DNA from: Tetraselmis striata
Taxonomy: Eukaryota; Chlorophyta; Chlorodendrophyceae; Chlorodendrales; Chlorodendraceae
DNA: 64,000 nt
Assembly: GCA_006384855.1 (NCBI GenBank)
Contig: VCJN01002774.1
Span: 1-64,000, forward strand
Direction of reading: 5' to 3'
Made by a program: the position numbers and the translations under genes. The notes under the pieces were generated by a model. The model did not search any database. It saw only the letters and a list, made by a program, of their open reading frames with translations, and had not been told where the DNA came from. Numbering within the stretch: position 1 is the stretch's first letter; each line of letters begins with the position of its first letter. Positions 9,730 to 21,774 of this stretch are shown here, piece by piece.

Positions 9730-10620
9730 TCAGTGATGCTGGTCGCCAGCGCACGCCTCGGTGTGGAAGTGAATTGACGCCGCGGGGTGACGCCACTCAG
9801 CTCGCAGTTCTCGCTCTCGCAGCTCGTTGTCGCGGAAGACCGCTAGCCACAGAGTTGATCGGCGCGTAGTGCGGTTACGCTGCATGTCGCCGGCGATAAT
9901 GTGGAGCCGCCCACAGTCGCCTAGATGCCGTAGCCACTGGATGCGCGGAGAAGGTCCCTGCGCGATGTAGAAGATCGGTACTTGCACGAAAAGGATGTCC
10001 GCGCAAGACGCCATGATTGGCAGCGCCAGATCAAGTAGTTGGAACCACGGGGAGGTCACCACTACGAAAGGGGCCTCTAACCGCGGCTGTGTCGTCATCG
10101 TCGTCGTCGTCATCGTCGTCGTCGCCACGGTCGCCGTTACATCGCGAGCGCACTGGTACACAAAGGACTCCAGCGCGTCCTCGCACATCTCAGTTTGGTA
10201 CATCGGATTGAAGTCGTTGTTGATCACTGTCGTGCCGCACGGCCGCAAGGCCTCAGCGGTGCTGCCATGTCCTGCCCACGGATCGAAGACTACTCGGCCG
10301 CGCTAGCAGATCACGTTGGCTAGCGCAGCGTACTCGCTCACTTGGTTACTGATCGCCGGTAGATAGTCATTGATTGCTCGAAGGTTGTTCATCGTTCTTG
10401 TCACAATTGCTGGGTGCCAGGCGCCAGGCATGCCCCAGTTCAGTCTTGCTGCCACCGCCGCTCTTGTCGGCTGCAAAGGCGGGGCAGGGTCTTGAATCTC
10501 CTCGTCGTTGTCGTCGTTGTCACTGATTGTTGTGGCTGCTAAAGCCACCGATGTCCACTGTGCCGGCAACGCTGCGTCATCAGCGCTGCACTCCGCACAC
10601 CGCCATGAAGAGGTTGGCAC
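9730..10620 (-). pseudogene. DNA methyltransferase (DIRS-type MTase), unit 1
   Basis: One minus-strand frame spans this interval with a single internal TAG at about 10300-10302. Just after the stop the frame reads RGRVVFDPWAGHGSTAEAL, a clear SAM-binding motif I (FDPWAGxGxT). Downstream is VVVTSPWFQLLDLALP, the position of motif IV ((D/N/S)PP(Y/F)) with the second proline replaced by tryptophan. WLAVFRDNELRERELR lies near the C-terminus. Upstream of the TAG the frame is coding-like (AINDYLPAISNQVSEYAALANVIC) and carries an acidic SDNDDNDEEIQD patch. Some DIRS elements encode a MTase domain (family knowledge); here it is antisense to the RT. The upstream end is a TGA just before SSVPTSSWRC, so no ATG start is evident. 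Motif change plus stop argue for a dead copy. Confidence 0.75.
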
Positions 10621-11230
10621 CGAGCTGAGTCACGCACCCGCCAGCCGTCACCCTCGCCGGGGCCCTCAGGCGGCGATGCCGCTCCCTCCAAGTGCACTCT
10701 GGCACTGACACACGACTGTGAAGCCGGCGCCCTCCCACTCCCGGGCTCACGCCCTGCCTCCTTCCTACCACCTGTCGTCGTTGAACCGTTGAACTGGAGC
10801 AGGTCGTTGAACTGGAGCAGGCCAAAAGAACCGGAGCAGGCCAATTGGTACCCAAAGGAACACGCCGCTCTCTCACCTCCCGCGGGATGGTGAAAGAGCG
10901 TCGGCACGCCGTAACGTGGCTCTCACTCATTATCAGAGGCCGCGCCGGGTGAAAGAGCCACTCAGCAACACACTTAGCTTGGCGTTAGTGCCCTTCGCCC
11001 ACTCAATGCCCCGTTGTTCACGGCTCGCTCAGGCACAAACACAAAGTGTCCCCAGAGGTGGCAAACCCTTTGCCTCTCGCTCGTCACCAAACCCAAAAGG
11101 AAACTCGAATCACTCCACACCTCGTCACCTCACTAGTCCGAGGGCCTTCCTGGCCCACCCTCTAGTGGGTTTTGTCCCCTCACCCTTCGAGTCTTATGTA
11201 CTCTTACGTATAGGTTTGTCTCCAACACCC

Positions 11231-12010
11231 TTTAGGGTCGAAGGATAGAAGACGCTAGCGTAACGCGTTACGCAGCAAATACTGCGATATGATTGGCTCC
11301 GAAGTTTACGCTCTCAGCTAAATCGATCACCCAATATACCTGAGAGGATAGAAGACGCTCGTGCGACTCCCTGTCACGCGTCACGCGGGCCGGGGGTTCC
11401 GTGCTACCGCGACCCGGTCAACAGCGGCATTGCGAGCCGAATCCACCCCCGATTGGCCACTGCCCACTGCCACCTGACTCACCCCCGCCGCCGCTACCCG
11501 TTACCCGCTGATACAGGGTAGTCACTATGTCCTCTTGTGGCACAGGGGATGGTAGTTCCGCACGCGCGTAGCGGCACCAACGGCTGTCGGCCGAGAAGGG
11601 TGCCCGCGCCTCCGGTTCCCTAGACGCTGATCCTCGCCCCCTGTCCTCTCAGTTCACCGCCGCCTAGACGCAGCATACGACCCGGCAAACCCGGGGGCGC
11701 GCGGCGAGGGTACTACGGGTGGGGTCATACTGCCCGATCATGGCGGCGGTGGCTGTGGATCTTGCGCATTGTGCGACGCAAAGCCGCGCCGCGGGGTCAT
11801 ACATGCGTTACGCGTAACGTTTTTTTGGGGACTTTTTCCATTTCGAATTTTGCCCAAAAAAGTATCCGTTACGGTTTGTGACGAGTATTCCGGAATACTC
11901 GTCACGCCGGGAAGTGACGCTCCGGTGACGCCTCGATCGACGTGGCACGTTCTGGTGCGAGTATTTAGCGTTACGCGTTACGCAAGCGTCTTCTATCCTT
12001 CGACCCTTAG
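11231..12010. mobile_element. 780-bp cassette with ~42-bp inverted repeats, unit 1 (MITE-like)
   Basis: The left end (TTTAGGGTCGAAGGATAGAAG...) and the reverse complement of the right end (CTAAGGGTCGAAGGATAGAAG...) match over ~42 bp with a few differences in the GCGTAACGCGTTACGC part. A third copy of AGGATAGAAGACGCT lies inside at about 11344. The cassette has no ORF with a recognisable product and encloses the 28-bp palindrome. It could be a small DNA transposon or the inverted termini of a nested element. No target duplication is evident. Confidence 0.55.
11878..11905. repeat. 28-bp perfect palindrome, unit 1
   Basis: GTGACGAGTATTCC is followed immediately by its exact reverse complement. 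Identical copies lie at 15891-15918, 19911-19938, 23923-23950 and 27934-27961. Confidence 0.97.
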
Positions 12011-12107
12011 ACCTTTCCTCACCTCTAGCACTCACTCTCACCCACGAGTGCTCTTCCCCTTTGTCTGAACGCGAACCTACGTCACTACAGGCACCTCTCA
12101 GACGCCT

Positions 12108-12650
12108 ATGCCGGGTAACAACAAGTGGCCGCTCATCATCGACCTAAGACCCGCCCTCAACCGGTACTGCGAGGAGCAGGATTTTAGTTCCGAGACCCTC
12201 ACTAGATTGCGCCATCTAACCCAATCGGGTGACTACATGCTCTCCATTGACCTACATGACAGCTCCTACGCCGTCGGCAATATTGCCCTTGAGGACCGCA
12301 ATTATTTTACCGTCGACTACCGAGGCAAGCTCTACCGGCTGGCGGGGCTCCCCATGGGCTGGAGACTGAGTCCCAATTACTTTTGCTCTCTCACTGCGGC
12401 GTTCAACCGCCATCTGTGGCGCCTCGATTTCGCAGTAACCTTACAAGGGGTACATCCCACCAAGCTCAGCATGGGGCGACGTAAGGCGATACCTGACGCT
12501 GCCACTTCCATGGATGCCGCATGCTCCCCTACATGGACAACTTCATGTTCTTTGCGCCCAGCCGGGCGCAAGCCTACACTGTGCGCGACCGTCTCCACAA
12601 CATTTCCCGCGGTAACCCGTACGACATTTCGCGATCCGAATACGGTACGA
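12108..12650 (+). pseudogene. Reverse transcriptase fragment, unit 2
   Basis: Same truncated RT as unit 1 but lacking everything N-terminal of MPGNNKWPL; motif A, motif B, the frameshift and YMDN (12521 onward) are all present. Confidence 0.85.
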
Positions 12651-13742
12651 ATAATCAGTCCGCGCGCTCCGTGCCCGAAGTACCGCGTCGCCGCCCGAAG
12701 TACCCGCCCGGCACGGCGGGCGGCGAATCATGCACCCACTAGCACATTCTCGTCAGTCCACCAGCTTCCGCTCACCTCTTGCCCCCTTCGAAGACACAAG
12801 GCGATCATGGCTGGCTCGGGGCGCGTGTCAGGGTATGTCCCGGGACGGCAGCCAAGAGGCCCACCCTCGCGACTGCCGCCCGATTGACCATCCCCATCAA
12901 AGGTTTGCGTTTTGCTGACACGACCATACATACGCCTTTAGGGCCAAGACTGCTCAGAGAGAAAGTTGAAATAGAAGCTAAAATAGAACACCTTAGTCAA
13001 AATAGAAGACCTAACCAGTGTACGTTATTCCCTAGCTTGTCCGCCCGAGAATGTGCCATCGGTAGATTTGAAGTTTATGGTAGGTGCCGCGCTAAGATCA
13101 GTTGCGGCGGGGCCACAACGGAGATCCCGCAGCACGCCGCATGCGCGCCGTAGTCGTCGCGACCCGCCCACCATCACCGCATAACGAGGCACTGCTGGCG
13201 CTACGGGCAGTCGCGGTGTCGGTGGTTGACAGTCGTGGGCAAGAGGCTAGAGGCTAGAGCATGGGCAATGGGCCGCGCGATGTGAGCGTCGCGCTGTCGC
13301 AGGTGCACAGTGTACAACGGCACGAACCGCATATCGGATCTTATATTCGGGTAATTTTGGCAATATCGTACGAGTTACCGCGCGCGGGGAGTGATGTGTC
13401 ACCTCCATATGCTTGGAAGGCTAAGTCTCAGTCGACACCCCGATTATGGTCAGCTGGTAAGCGACTGAAGCACCTCATTCCGGAGTTCGACTCACATAGC
13501 GGTACAATTCGCCCCCCCCCCCTCACACACACACAAAAGCCTATTCATTCGTTGCTACAGCCCTCGGCCTCCTCCGTCGTGCTATGCGAGGCAAGCGATG
13601 GCTTTGCCGTCGCATGTTCGCATTCCCGCGTGGGGCGCTGTCACCAGCTCAATGGGCGGCCCATCCACTACCCGCCCCCCCCCCCCCCCCCCAGACGGTT
13701 GGTCGCCAAAAGGGTGAACGGCCGCTGGGCGCCAATTGACGC

Positions 13743-14633
13743 TCAGTGATGCTGGTCGCCAGCGCACGCCTCGGTGTGGAAGTGAATTGACGCCGCGGGG
13801 TGACGCCACTCAGCTCGCAGTTCTCGCTCTCGCAGCTCGTTGTCGCGGAAGACCGCTAGCCACAGAGTTGATCGGCGCGTAGTGCGGTTACGCTGCATGT
13901 CGCCGGCAATAATGTGGAGCCGCCCACAGTCGCCTAGATGCCGTAGCCACTGCATGCGCGGGGAAGGTCCCTGCGCGATGTAGAAGATCGGTACTTGCAC
14001 GAAAAGGATGTCCGCGCAAGACGCCATGATTGGCAGCGCCAGATCAAGTAGTTGGAACCACGGGGAGGTCACCACTACGAAAGGGGCCTCTAACCGCGGC
14101 TGTGTCGTCATCGTCGTCGTCGTCATCGTCGTCGTCGCCACGGTCGCCGTTACATCGCGAGCGCACTGGTACACAAAGGACTCCAGCGCGTCCTCGCACA
14201 TCTCAGTTTGGTACATCGGATTGAAGTCGTTGTTGATCACTGTCGTGCCGCACGGCCGCAAGGCCTCAGCGGTGCGGCCATGTCCTGCCCACGGATCGAA
14301 GACTACTCGGCCGCGCTAGCAGATCACGTTGGCTAGCGCAGCGTACTCGCTCACTTGGTTACTGATCGCCGGTAGATAGTCATTGATTGCTCGAAGGTTG
14401 TTCATCGTTCTTGTCACAATTGCTGGGTGCCAGGCGCCAGGCATGCCCCAGTTCAGTCTTGCTGCCACCGCCGCTCTTGTCGGCTGCAAAGGCGGGGCAG
14501 GGTCTTGAATCTCCTCGTCGTTGTCGTCGTTGTCACTGATTGTTGTGGCTGCTAAAGCCACCGATGTCCACTGTGCCGGCAACGCTGCGTCATCAGCGCT
14601 GCACTCCGCACACCGCCATGAAGAGGTTGGCAC
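13743..14633 (-). pseudogene. DNA methyltransferase, unit 2
   Basis: As in unit 1, with the same in-frame TAG (about 14313-14315), motif I and the SPWF variant. Differences are silent or single-residue (Met for Ile in SPRMQW). Confidence 0.75.
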
Positions 14634-15243
14634 CGAGCTGAGTCACGCACCCGCCAGCCGTCACCCTCGCCGGGGCCCTCAGGCGGCGATGCCGCTCCCT
14701 CCAAGTGCACTCTGGCACTGACACACGACTGTGAAGCCGGCGCCCTCCCACTCCCGGGCTCACGCCCTGCCTCCTTCCTACCACCTGTCGTCGTTGAACC
14801 GTTGAACTGGAGCAGGTCGTTGAACTGGAGCAGGCCAAAAGAACCGGAGCAGGCCAATTGGTACCCAAAGGAACACGCCGCTCTCTCACCTCCCGCGGGA
14901 TGGTGAAAGAGCGTCGGCACGCCGTAACGTGGCTCTCACTCATTATCAGAGGCCGCGCCGGGTGAAAGAGCCACTCAGCAACACACTTAGCTTGGCGTTA
15001 GTGCCCTTCGCCCACTCAATGCCCCGTTGTTCACGGCTCGCTCAGGCACAAACACAAAGTGTCCCCAGAGGTGGCAAACCCTTTGCCTCTCGCTCGTCAC
15101 CAAACCCAAAAGGAAACTCGAATCACTCCACACCTCGTCACCTCACTAGTCCGAGGGCCTTCCTGGCCCACCCTCTAGTGGGTTTTGTCCCCTCACCCTT
15201 CGAGTCTTATGTACTCTTACGTATAGGTTTGTCTCCAACACCC

Positions 15244-16023
15244 TTTAGGGTCGAAGGATAGAAGACGCTAGCGTAACGCGTTACGCAGCAAATACTGCGA
15301 TATGATTGGCTCCGAAGTTTACGCTCTCAGCTAAATCGATCACCCAATATACCTGAGAGGATAGAAGACGCTCGTGCGACTCCCTGTCACGCGTCACGCG
15401 GGCCGGGGGTTCCGTGCTACCGCGACCCGGTCAACAGCAGCATTGCGAGCCGAATCCACCCCCGATTGGCCACTGCCCACTGCCACCTGACTCACCCCCG
15501 CCGCCGCTACCCGTTACCCGCTGATACAGGGTAGTCACTATGTCCTCTTGTGGCACAGGGGATGGTAGTTCCGCACGCGCGTAGCGGCACCAACGGCTGT
15601 CGGCCGAGAAGGGTGCCCGCGCCTCCGGTTCCCTAGACGCTGATCCTCGCCCCCTGTCCTCTCAGTTCACCGCCGCCTAGACGCAGCATACGACCCGGCA
15701 AACCCGGGGGCGCGCGGCGAGGGTACTACGGGTGGGGTCATACTGCCCGATCATGGCGGCGGTGGCTGTGGATCTTGCGCATTGTGCGACGCAAAGCCGC
15801 GCCGCGGGGTCATACATGCGTTACGCGTAACGTTTTTTTGGGGACTTTTTCCATTTCGAATTTTGCCCAAAAAAGTATCCGTTACGGTTTGTGACGAGTA
15901 TTCCGGAATACTCGTCACGCCGGGAAGTGACGCTCCGGTGACGCCTCGATCGACGTGGCACGTTCTGGTGCGAGTATTTAGCGTTACGCGTTACGCAAGC
16001 GTCTTCTATCCTTCGACCCTTAG
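15244..16023. mobile_element. 780-bp inverted-repeat cassette, unit 2
   Basis: Same ends and the same length as in unit 1; includes the palindrome at 15891-15918. Confidence 0.55.
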
Positions 16024-16120
16024 ACCTTTCCTCACCTCTAGCACTCACTCTCACCCACGAGTGCTCTTCCCCTTTGTCTGAACGCGAACCTACGTCACTA
16101 CAGGCACCTCTCAGACGCCT

Positions 16121-16663
16121 ATGCCGGGTAACAACAAGTGGCCGCTCATCATCGACCTAAGACCCGCCCTCAACCGGTACTGCGAGGAGCAGGATTTTAG
16201 TTCCGAGACCCTCACTAGATTGCGCCATCTAACCCAATCGGGTGACTACATGCTCTCCATTGACCTACATGACAGCTCCTACGCCGTCGGCAATATTGCC
16301 CTTGAGGACCGCAATTATTTTACCGTCGACTACCGAGGCAAGCTCTACCGGCTGGCGGGGCTCCCCATGGGCTGGAGACTGAGTCCCAATTACTTTTGCT
16401 CTCTCACTGCGGCGTTCAACCGCCATCTGTGGCGCCTCGATTTCGCAGTAACCTTACAAGGGGTACATCCCACCAAGCTCAGCATGGGGCGACGTAAGGC
16501 GATACCTGACGCTGCCACTTCCATGGATGCCGCATGCTCCCCTACATGGACAACTTCATGTTCTTTGCGCCCAGCCGGGCGCAAGCCTACACTGTGCGCG
16601 ACCGTCTCCACAACATTTCCCGTGGTAACCCGTACGACATTTCGCGATCCGAATACGGTACGA
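16121..16663 (+). pseudogene. Reverse transcriptase fragment, unit 3
   Basis: Identical in layout to unit 2; motif C YMDN is at 16534 onward in the shifted frame. Confidence 0.85.
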
Positions 16664-17678
16664 ATAATCAGTCCGCGCGCTCCGTGCCCGAAGTACCGCG
16701 TCGCCGCCCGAAGTACCCGCCCGGCACGGCGGGCGGCGAATCATGCACCCACTAGCACATTCTCGTCAGTCCACCAGCTTCCGCTCACCTCTTGCCCCCT
16801 TCGAAGACACAAGGCGATCATGGCTGGCTCGGGGCGCGTGTCAGGGTATGTCCCGGGACGGCAGCCAAGAGGCCCACCCTCGCGACTGCCGCCCGATTGA
16901 CCATCCCCATCAAAGGTTTGCGTTTTGCTGACACGACCATACATACGCCTTTAGGGCCAAGACTGCTCAGAGAGAAAGTTGAAATAGAAGCTAAAATAGA
17001 ACACCTTAGTCAAAATAGAAGACCTAACCAGTGTACGTTATTCCCTAGCTTGTCCGCCCGAGAATGTGCCATCGGTAGGTTTGAAGTTTATGGTAGGTGC
17101 CGCGCTAAGATCAGTTGCGGCGGGGCCACAACGGAGATCCCGCAGCACGCCGCATGCGCGCCGTAGTCGTCGCGACCCGCCCACCATCACCGCATAACGA
17201 GGCACTGCTGGCGCTACGGGCAGTCGCGGTGTCGGTGGTTGACAGTCGTGGGCAAGAGGCTAGAGGCTAGAGCATGGGCAATGGGCCGCGCGATGTGAGC
17301 GTCGCGCTGTCGCAGGTGCACAGTGTACCAACGGCACGAACCGCATATCGGATCTTATATTCGGGCAATTTTGGCAATATCGTACGAGTTACCGCGCGCG
17401 GGGAGTGATGTGTCACCTCCATATGCTTGGAAGGCTAAGTCTCAGTCGACACCCCGATTATGGTCAGCTGGTAAGCGACTGAAGCACCTCATTCCGGAGT
17501 TCGACTCACATAGCGGTACAATTCGCCCCCCCCCCCCTCACACACACACAAAAGCCTATTCATTCGTTGCTACAGCCCTCGGCCTCCTCCGTCGTGCTAT
17601 GCGAGGCAAGCGATGGCTTTGCCGTCGCATGTTCGCATTCCCGCGTGGGGCGCTGTCACCAGCTCAATGGGCGGCCCA

Positions 17679-17712
<34 letters not shown>

Positions 17713-17762
17713 AGACGGTTGGTCGCCAAAAGGGTGAACGGCCGCTGGGCGCCAATTGACGC

Positions 17763-18653
17763 TCAGTGATGCTGGTCGCCAGCGCACGCCTCGGTGTGGA
17801 AGTGAATTGACGCCGCGGGGTGACGCCACTCAGCTCGCAGTTCTCGCTCTCGCAGCTCGTTGTCGCGGAAGACCGCTAGCCACAGAGTTGATCGGCGCGT
17901 AGTGCGGTTACGCTGCATGTCGCCGGCAATAATGTGGAGCCGCCCACAGTCGCCTAGATGCCGTAGCCACTGCATGCGCGGAGAAGGTCCCTGCGCGATG
18001 TAGAAGATCGGTACTTGCACGAAAAGGATGTCCGCGCAAGACGCCATGATTGGCAGCGCCAGATCAAGTAGTTGGAACCACGGGGAGGTCACCACTACGA
18101 AAGGGGCCTCTAACCGCGGCTGTGTCGTCATCGTCGTCGTCGTCATCGTCGTCGTCGCCACGGTCGCCGTTACATCGCGAGCGCACTGGTACACAAAGGA
18201 CTCCAGCGCGTCCTCGCACATCTCAGTTTGGTACATCGGATTGAAGTCGTTGTTGATCACTGTCGTGCCGCACGGCCGCAAGGCCTCAGCGGTGCTGCCA
18301 TGTCCTGCCCACGGATCGAAGACTACTCGGCCGCGCTAGCAGATCACGTTGGCTAGCGCAGCGTACTCGCTCACTTGGTTACTGATCGCCGGTAGATAGT
18401 CATTGATTGCTCGAAGGTTGTTCATCGTTCTTGTCACAATTGCTGGGTGCCAGGCGCCAGGCATGCCCCAGTTCAGTCTTGCTGCCACCGCCGCTCTTGT
18501 CGGCTGCAAAGGCGGGGCAGGGTCTTGAATCTCCTCGTCGTTGTCGTCGTTGTCACTGATTGTTGTGGCTGCTAAAGCCACCGATGTCCACTGTGCCGGC
18601 AACGCTGCGTCATCAGCGCTGCACTCCGCACACCGCCATGAAGAGGTTGGCAC
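17763..18653 (-). pseudogene. DNA methyltransferase, unit 3
   Basis: Same frame, same TAG, same motif I and SPWF. Confidence 0.75.
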
Positions 18654-19263
18654 CGAGCTGAGTCACGCACCCGCCAGCCGTCACCCTCGCCGGGGCCCTC
18701 AGGCGGCGATGCCGCTCCCTCCAAGTGCACTCTGGCACTGACACACGACTGTGAAGCCGGCGCCCTCCCACTCCCGGGCTCACGCCCTGCCTCCTTCCTA
18801 CCACCTGTCGTCGTTGAACCGTTGAACTGGAGCAGGTCGTTGAACTGGAGCAGGCCAAAAGAACCGGAGCAGGCCAATTGGTACCCAAAGGAACACGCCG
18901 CTCTCTCACCTCCCGCGGGATGGTGAAAGAGCGTCGGCACGCCGTAACGTGGCTCTCACTCATTATCAGAGGCCGCGCCGGGTGAAAGAGCCACTCAGCA
19001 ACACACTTAGCTTGGCGTTAGTGCCCTTCGCCCACTCAATGCCCCGTTGTTCACGGCTCGCTCAGGCACAAACACAAAGTGTCCCCAGAGGTGGCAAACC
19101 CTTTGCCTCTCGCTCGTCACCAAACCCAAAAGGAAACTCGAATCACTCCACACCTCGTCACCTCACTAGTCCGAGGGCCTTCCTGGCCCACCCTCTAGTG
19201 GGTTTTGTCCCCTCACCCTTCGAGTCTTATGTACTCTTACGTATAGGTTTGTCTCCAACACCC

Positions 19264-20043
19264 TTTAGGGTCGAAGGATAGAAGACGCTAGCGTAACGCG
19301 TTACGCAGCAAATACTGCGATATGATTGGCTCCGAAGTTTACGCTCTCAGCTAAATCGATCACCCAATATACCTGAGAGGATAGAAGACGCTCGTGCGAC
19401 TCCCTGTCACGCGTCACGCGGGCCGGGGGTTCCGTGCTACCGCGACCCGGTCAACAACAGCATTGCGAGCCGAATCCACCCCCGATTGGCCACTGCCCAC
19501 TGCCACCTGACTCACCCCCGCCGCCGCTACCCGTTACCCGCTGATACAGGGTAGTCACTATGTCCTCTTGTGGCACAGGGGATGGTAGTTCCGCACGCGC
19601 GTAGCGGCACCAACGGCTGTCGGCCGAGAAGGGTGCCCGCGCCTCCGGTTCCCTAGACGCTGATCCTCGCCCCCTGTCCTCTCAGTTCACCGCCGCCTAG
19701 ACGCAGCATACGACCCGGCAAACCCGGGGGCGCGCGGCGAGGGTACTACGGGTGGGGTCATACTGCCCGATCATGGCGGCGGTGGCTGTGGATCTTGCGC
19801 ATTGTGCGACGCAAAGCCGCGCCGCGGGGTCATACATGCGTTACGCGTAACGTTTTTTTGGGGACTTTTTCCATTTCGAATTTTGCCCAAAAAAGTATCC
19901 GTTACGGTTTGTGACGAGTATTCCGGAATACTCGTCACGCCGGGAAGTGACGCTCCGGTGACGCCTCGATCGACGTGGCACGTTCTGGTGCGAGTATTTA
20001 GCGTTACGCGTTACGCAAGCGTCTTCTATCCTTCGACCCTTAG
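19264..20043. mobile_element. 780-bp inverted-repeat cassette, unit 3
   Basis: Same ends as unit 1; palindrome at 19911-19938. Confidence 0.55.
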
Positions 20044-20140
20044 ACCTTTCCTCACCTCTAGCACTCACTCTCACCCACGAGTGCTCTTCCCCTTTGTCTG
20101 AACGCGAACCTACGTCACTACAGGCACCTCTCAGACGCCT

Positions 20141-20683
20141 ATGCCGGGTAACAACAAGTGGCCGCTCATCATCGACCTAAGACCCGCCCTCAACCGGTAC
20201 TGCGAGGAGCAGGATTTTAGTTCCGAGACCCTCACTAGATTGCGCCATCTAACCCAATCGGGTGACTACATGCTCTCCATTGACCTACATGACAGCTCCT
20301 ACGCCGTCGGCAATATTGCCCTTGAGGACCGCAATTATTTTACCGTCGACTACCGAGGCAAGCTCTACCGGCTGGCGGGGCTCCCCATGGGCTGGAGACT
20401 GAGTCCCAATTACTTTTGCTCTCTCACTGCGGCGTTCAACCGCCATCTGTGGCGCCTCGATTTCGCAGTAACCTTACAAGGGGTACATCCCACCAAGCTC
20501 AGCATGGGGCGACGTAAGGCGATACCTGACGCTGCCACTTCCATGGATGCCGCATGCTCCCCTACATGGACAACTTCATGTTCTTTGCGCCCAGCCGGGC
20601 GCAAGCCTACACTGTGCGCGACCGTCTCCACAACATTTCCCGTGGTAACCCGTACGACATTTCGCGATCCGAATACGGTACGA
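20141..20683 (+). pseudogene. Reverse transcriptase fragment, unit 4
   Basis: As unit 3; YMDN at 20554 onward. Confidence 0.85.
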
Positions 20684-21774
20684 ATAATCAGTCCGCGCGC
20701 TCCGTGCCCGAAGTACCGCGTCGCCGCCCGAAGTACCCGCCCGGCACGGCGGGCGGCGAATCATGCACCCACTAGCACATTCTCGTCAGTCCACCAGCTT
20801 CCGCTCACCTCTTGCCCCCTTCGAAGACACAAGGCGATCATGGCTGGCTCGGGGCGCGTGTCAGGGTATGTCCCGGGACGGCAGCCAAGAGGCCCACCCT
20901 CGCGACTGCCGCCCGATTGACCATCCCCATCAAAGGTTTGCGTTTTGCTGACACGACCATACATACGCCTTTAGGGCCAAGACTGCTCAGAGAGAAAGTT
21001 GAAATAGAAGCTAAAATAGAACACCTTAGTCAAAATAGAAGACCTAACCAGTGTACGTTATTCCCTAGCTTGTCCGCCCGAGAATGTGCCATCGGTAGGT
21101 TTGAAGTTTATGGTAGGTGCCGCGCTAAGATCAGTTGCGGCGGGGCCACAACGGAGATCCCGCAGCACGCCGCATGCGCGCCGTAGTCGTCGCGACCCGC
21201 CCACCATCACCGCATAACGAGGCACTGCTGGCGCTACGGGCAGTCGCGGTGTCGGTGGTTGACAGTCGTGGGCAAGAGGCTAGAGGCTAGAGCATGGGCA
21301 ATGGGCCGCGCGATGTGAGCGTCGCGCTGTCGCAGGTGCACAGTGTACCAACGGCACGAACCGCATATCGGATCTTATATTCGGGCAATTTTGGCAATAT
21401 CGTACGAGTTACCGCGCGCGGGGAGTGATGTGTCACCTCCATATGCTTGGAAGGCTAAGTCTCAGTCGACACCCCGATTATGGTCAGCTGGTAAGCGACT
21501 GAAGCACCTCATTCCGGAGTTCGACTCACATAGCGGTACAATTCGCCCCCCCCCCCCCTCACACACACACAAAAGCCTATTCATTCGTTGCTACAGCCCT
21601 CGGCCTCCTCCGTCGTGCTATGCGAGGCAAGCGATGGCTTTGCCGTCGCATGTTCGCATTCCCGCGTGGGGCGCTGTCACAAGCTCAATGGGCGGCCCAT
21701 CCCCCCCCCCCCCCCCCCCCCCCCAGACGGTTGGTCGCCAAAAGGGTGAACGGCCGCTGGGCGCCAATTGACGC

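Larger units (their letters stand above)
8094..12107 (+). repeat. Array unit 1
   Basis: Joined upstream to intact pol sequence, so this is the founder side of the array. Private variants include GCTGCC (Ala) where units 2-6 have GATGCC (Asp) at about 8503, and CAACAGCGGC near 11420. Between the RT fragment and the methyltransferase lies ~1 kb with no recognised gene; a 124-codon open frame at 8768-9142 is conserved in all units but I cannot assign it. Confidence 0.93.
12108..16120 (+). repeat. Array unit 2
   Basis: Carries GATGCC at about 12514, the C-type RT variant (CCCGCGGTAACC) and the interrupted poly-C tract with CACTACCCG near 13667. One A is missing at GTGTACAACGGC (13312) compared with units 1 and 3-6. 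Confidence 0.95.
16121..20140 (+). repeat. Array unit 3
   Basis: Longest unit because of its extended poly-C tract at about 17680-17712. It has the T-type RT variant (CCCGTGGTAACC), shared with units 4 and 5, but retains ACCAGCTC and GTAGTGCGG of units 1-2. Confidence 0.95.
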
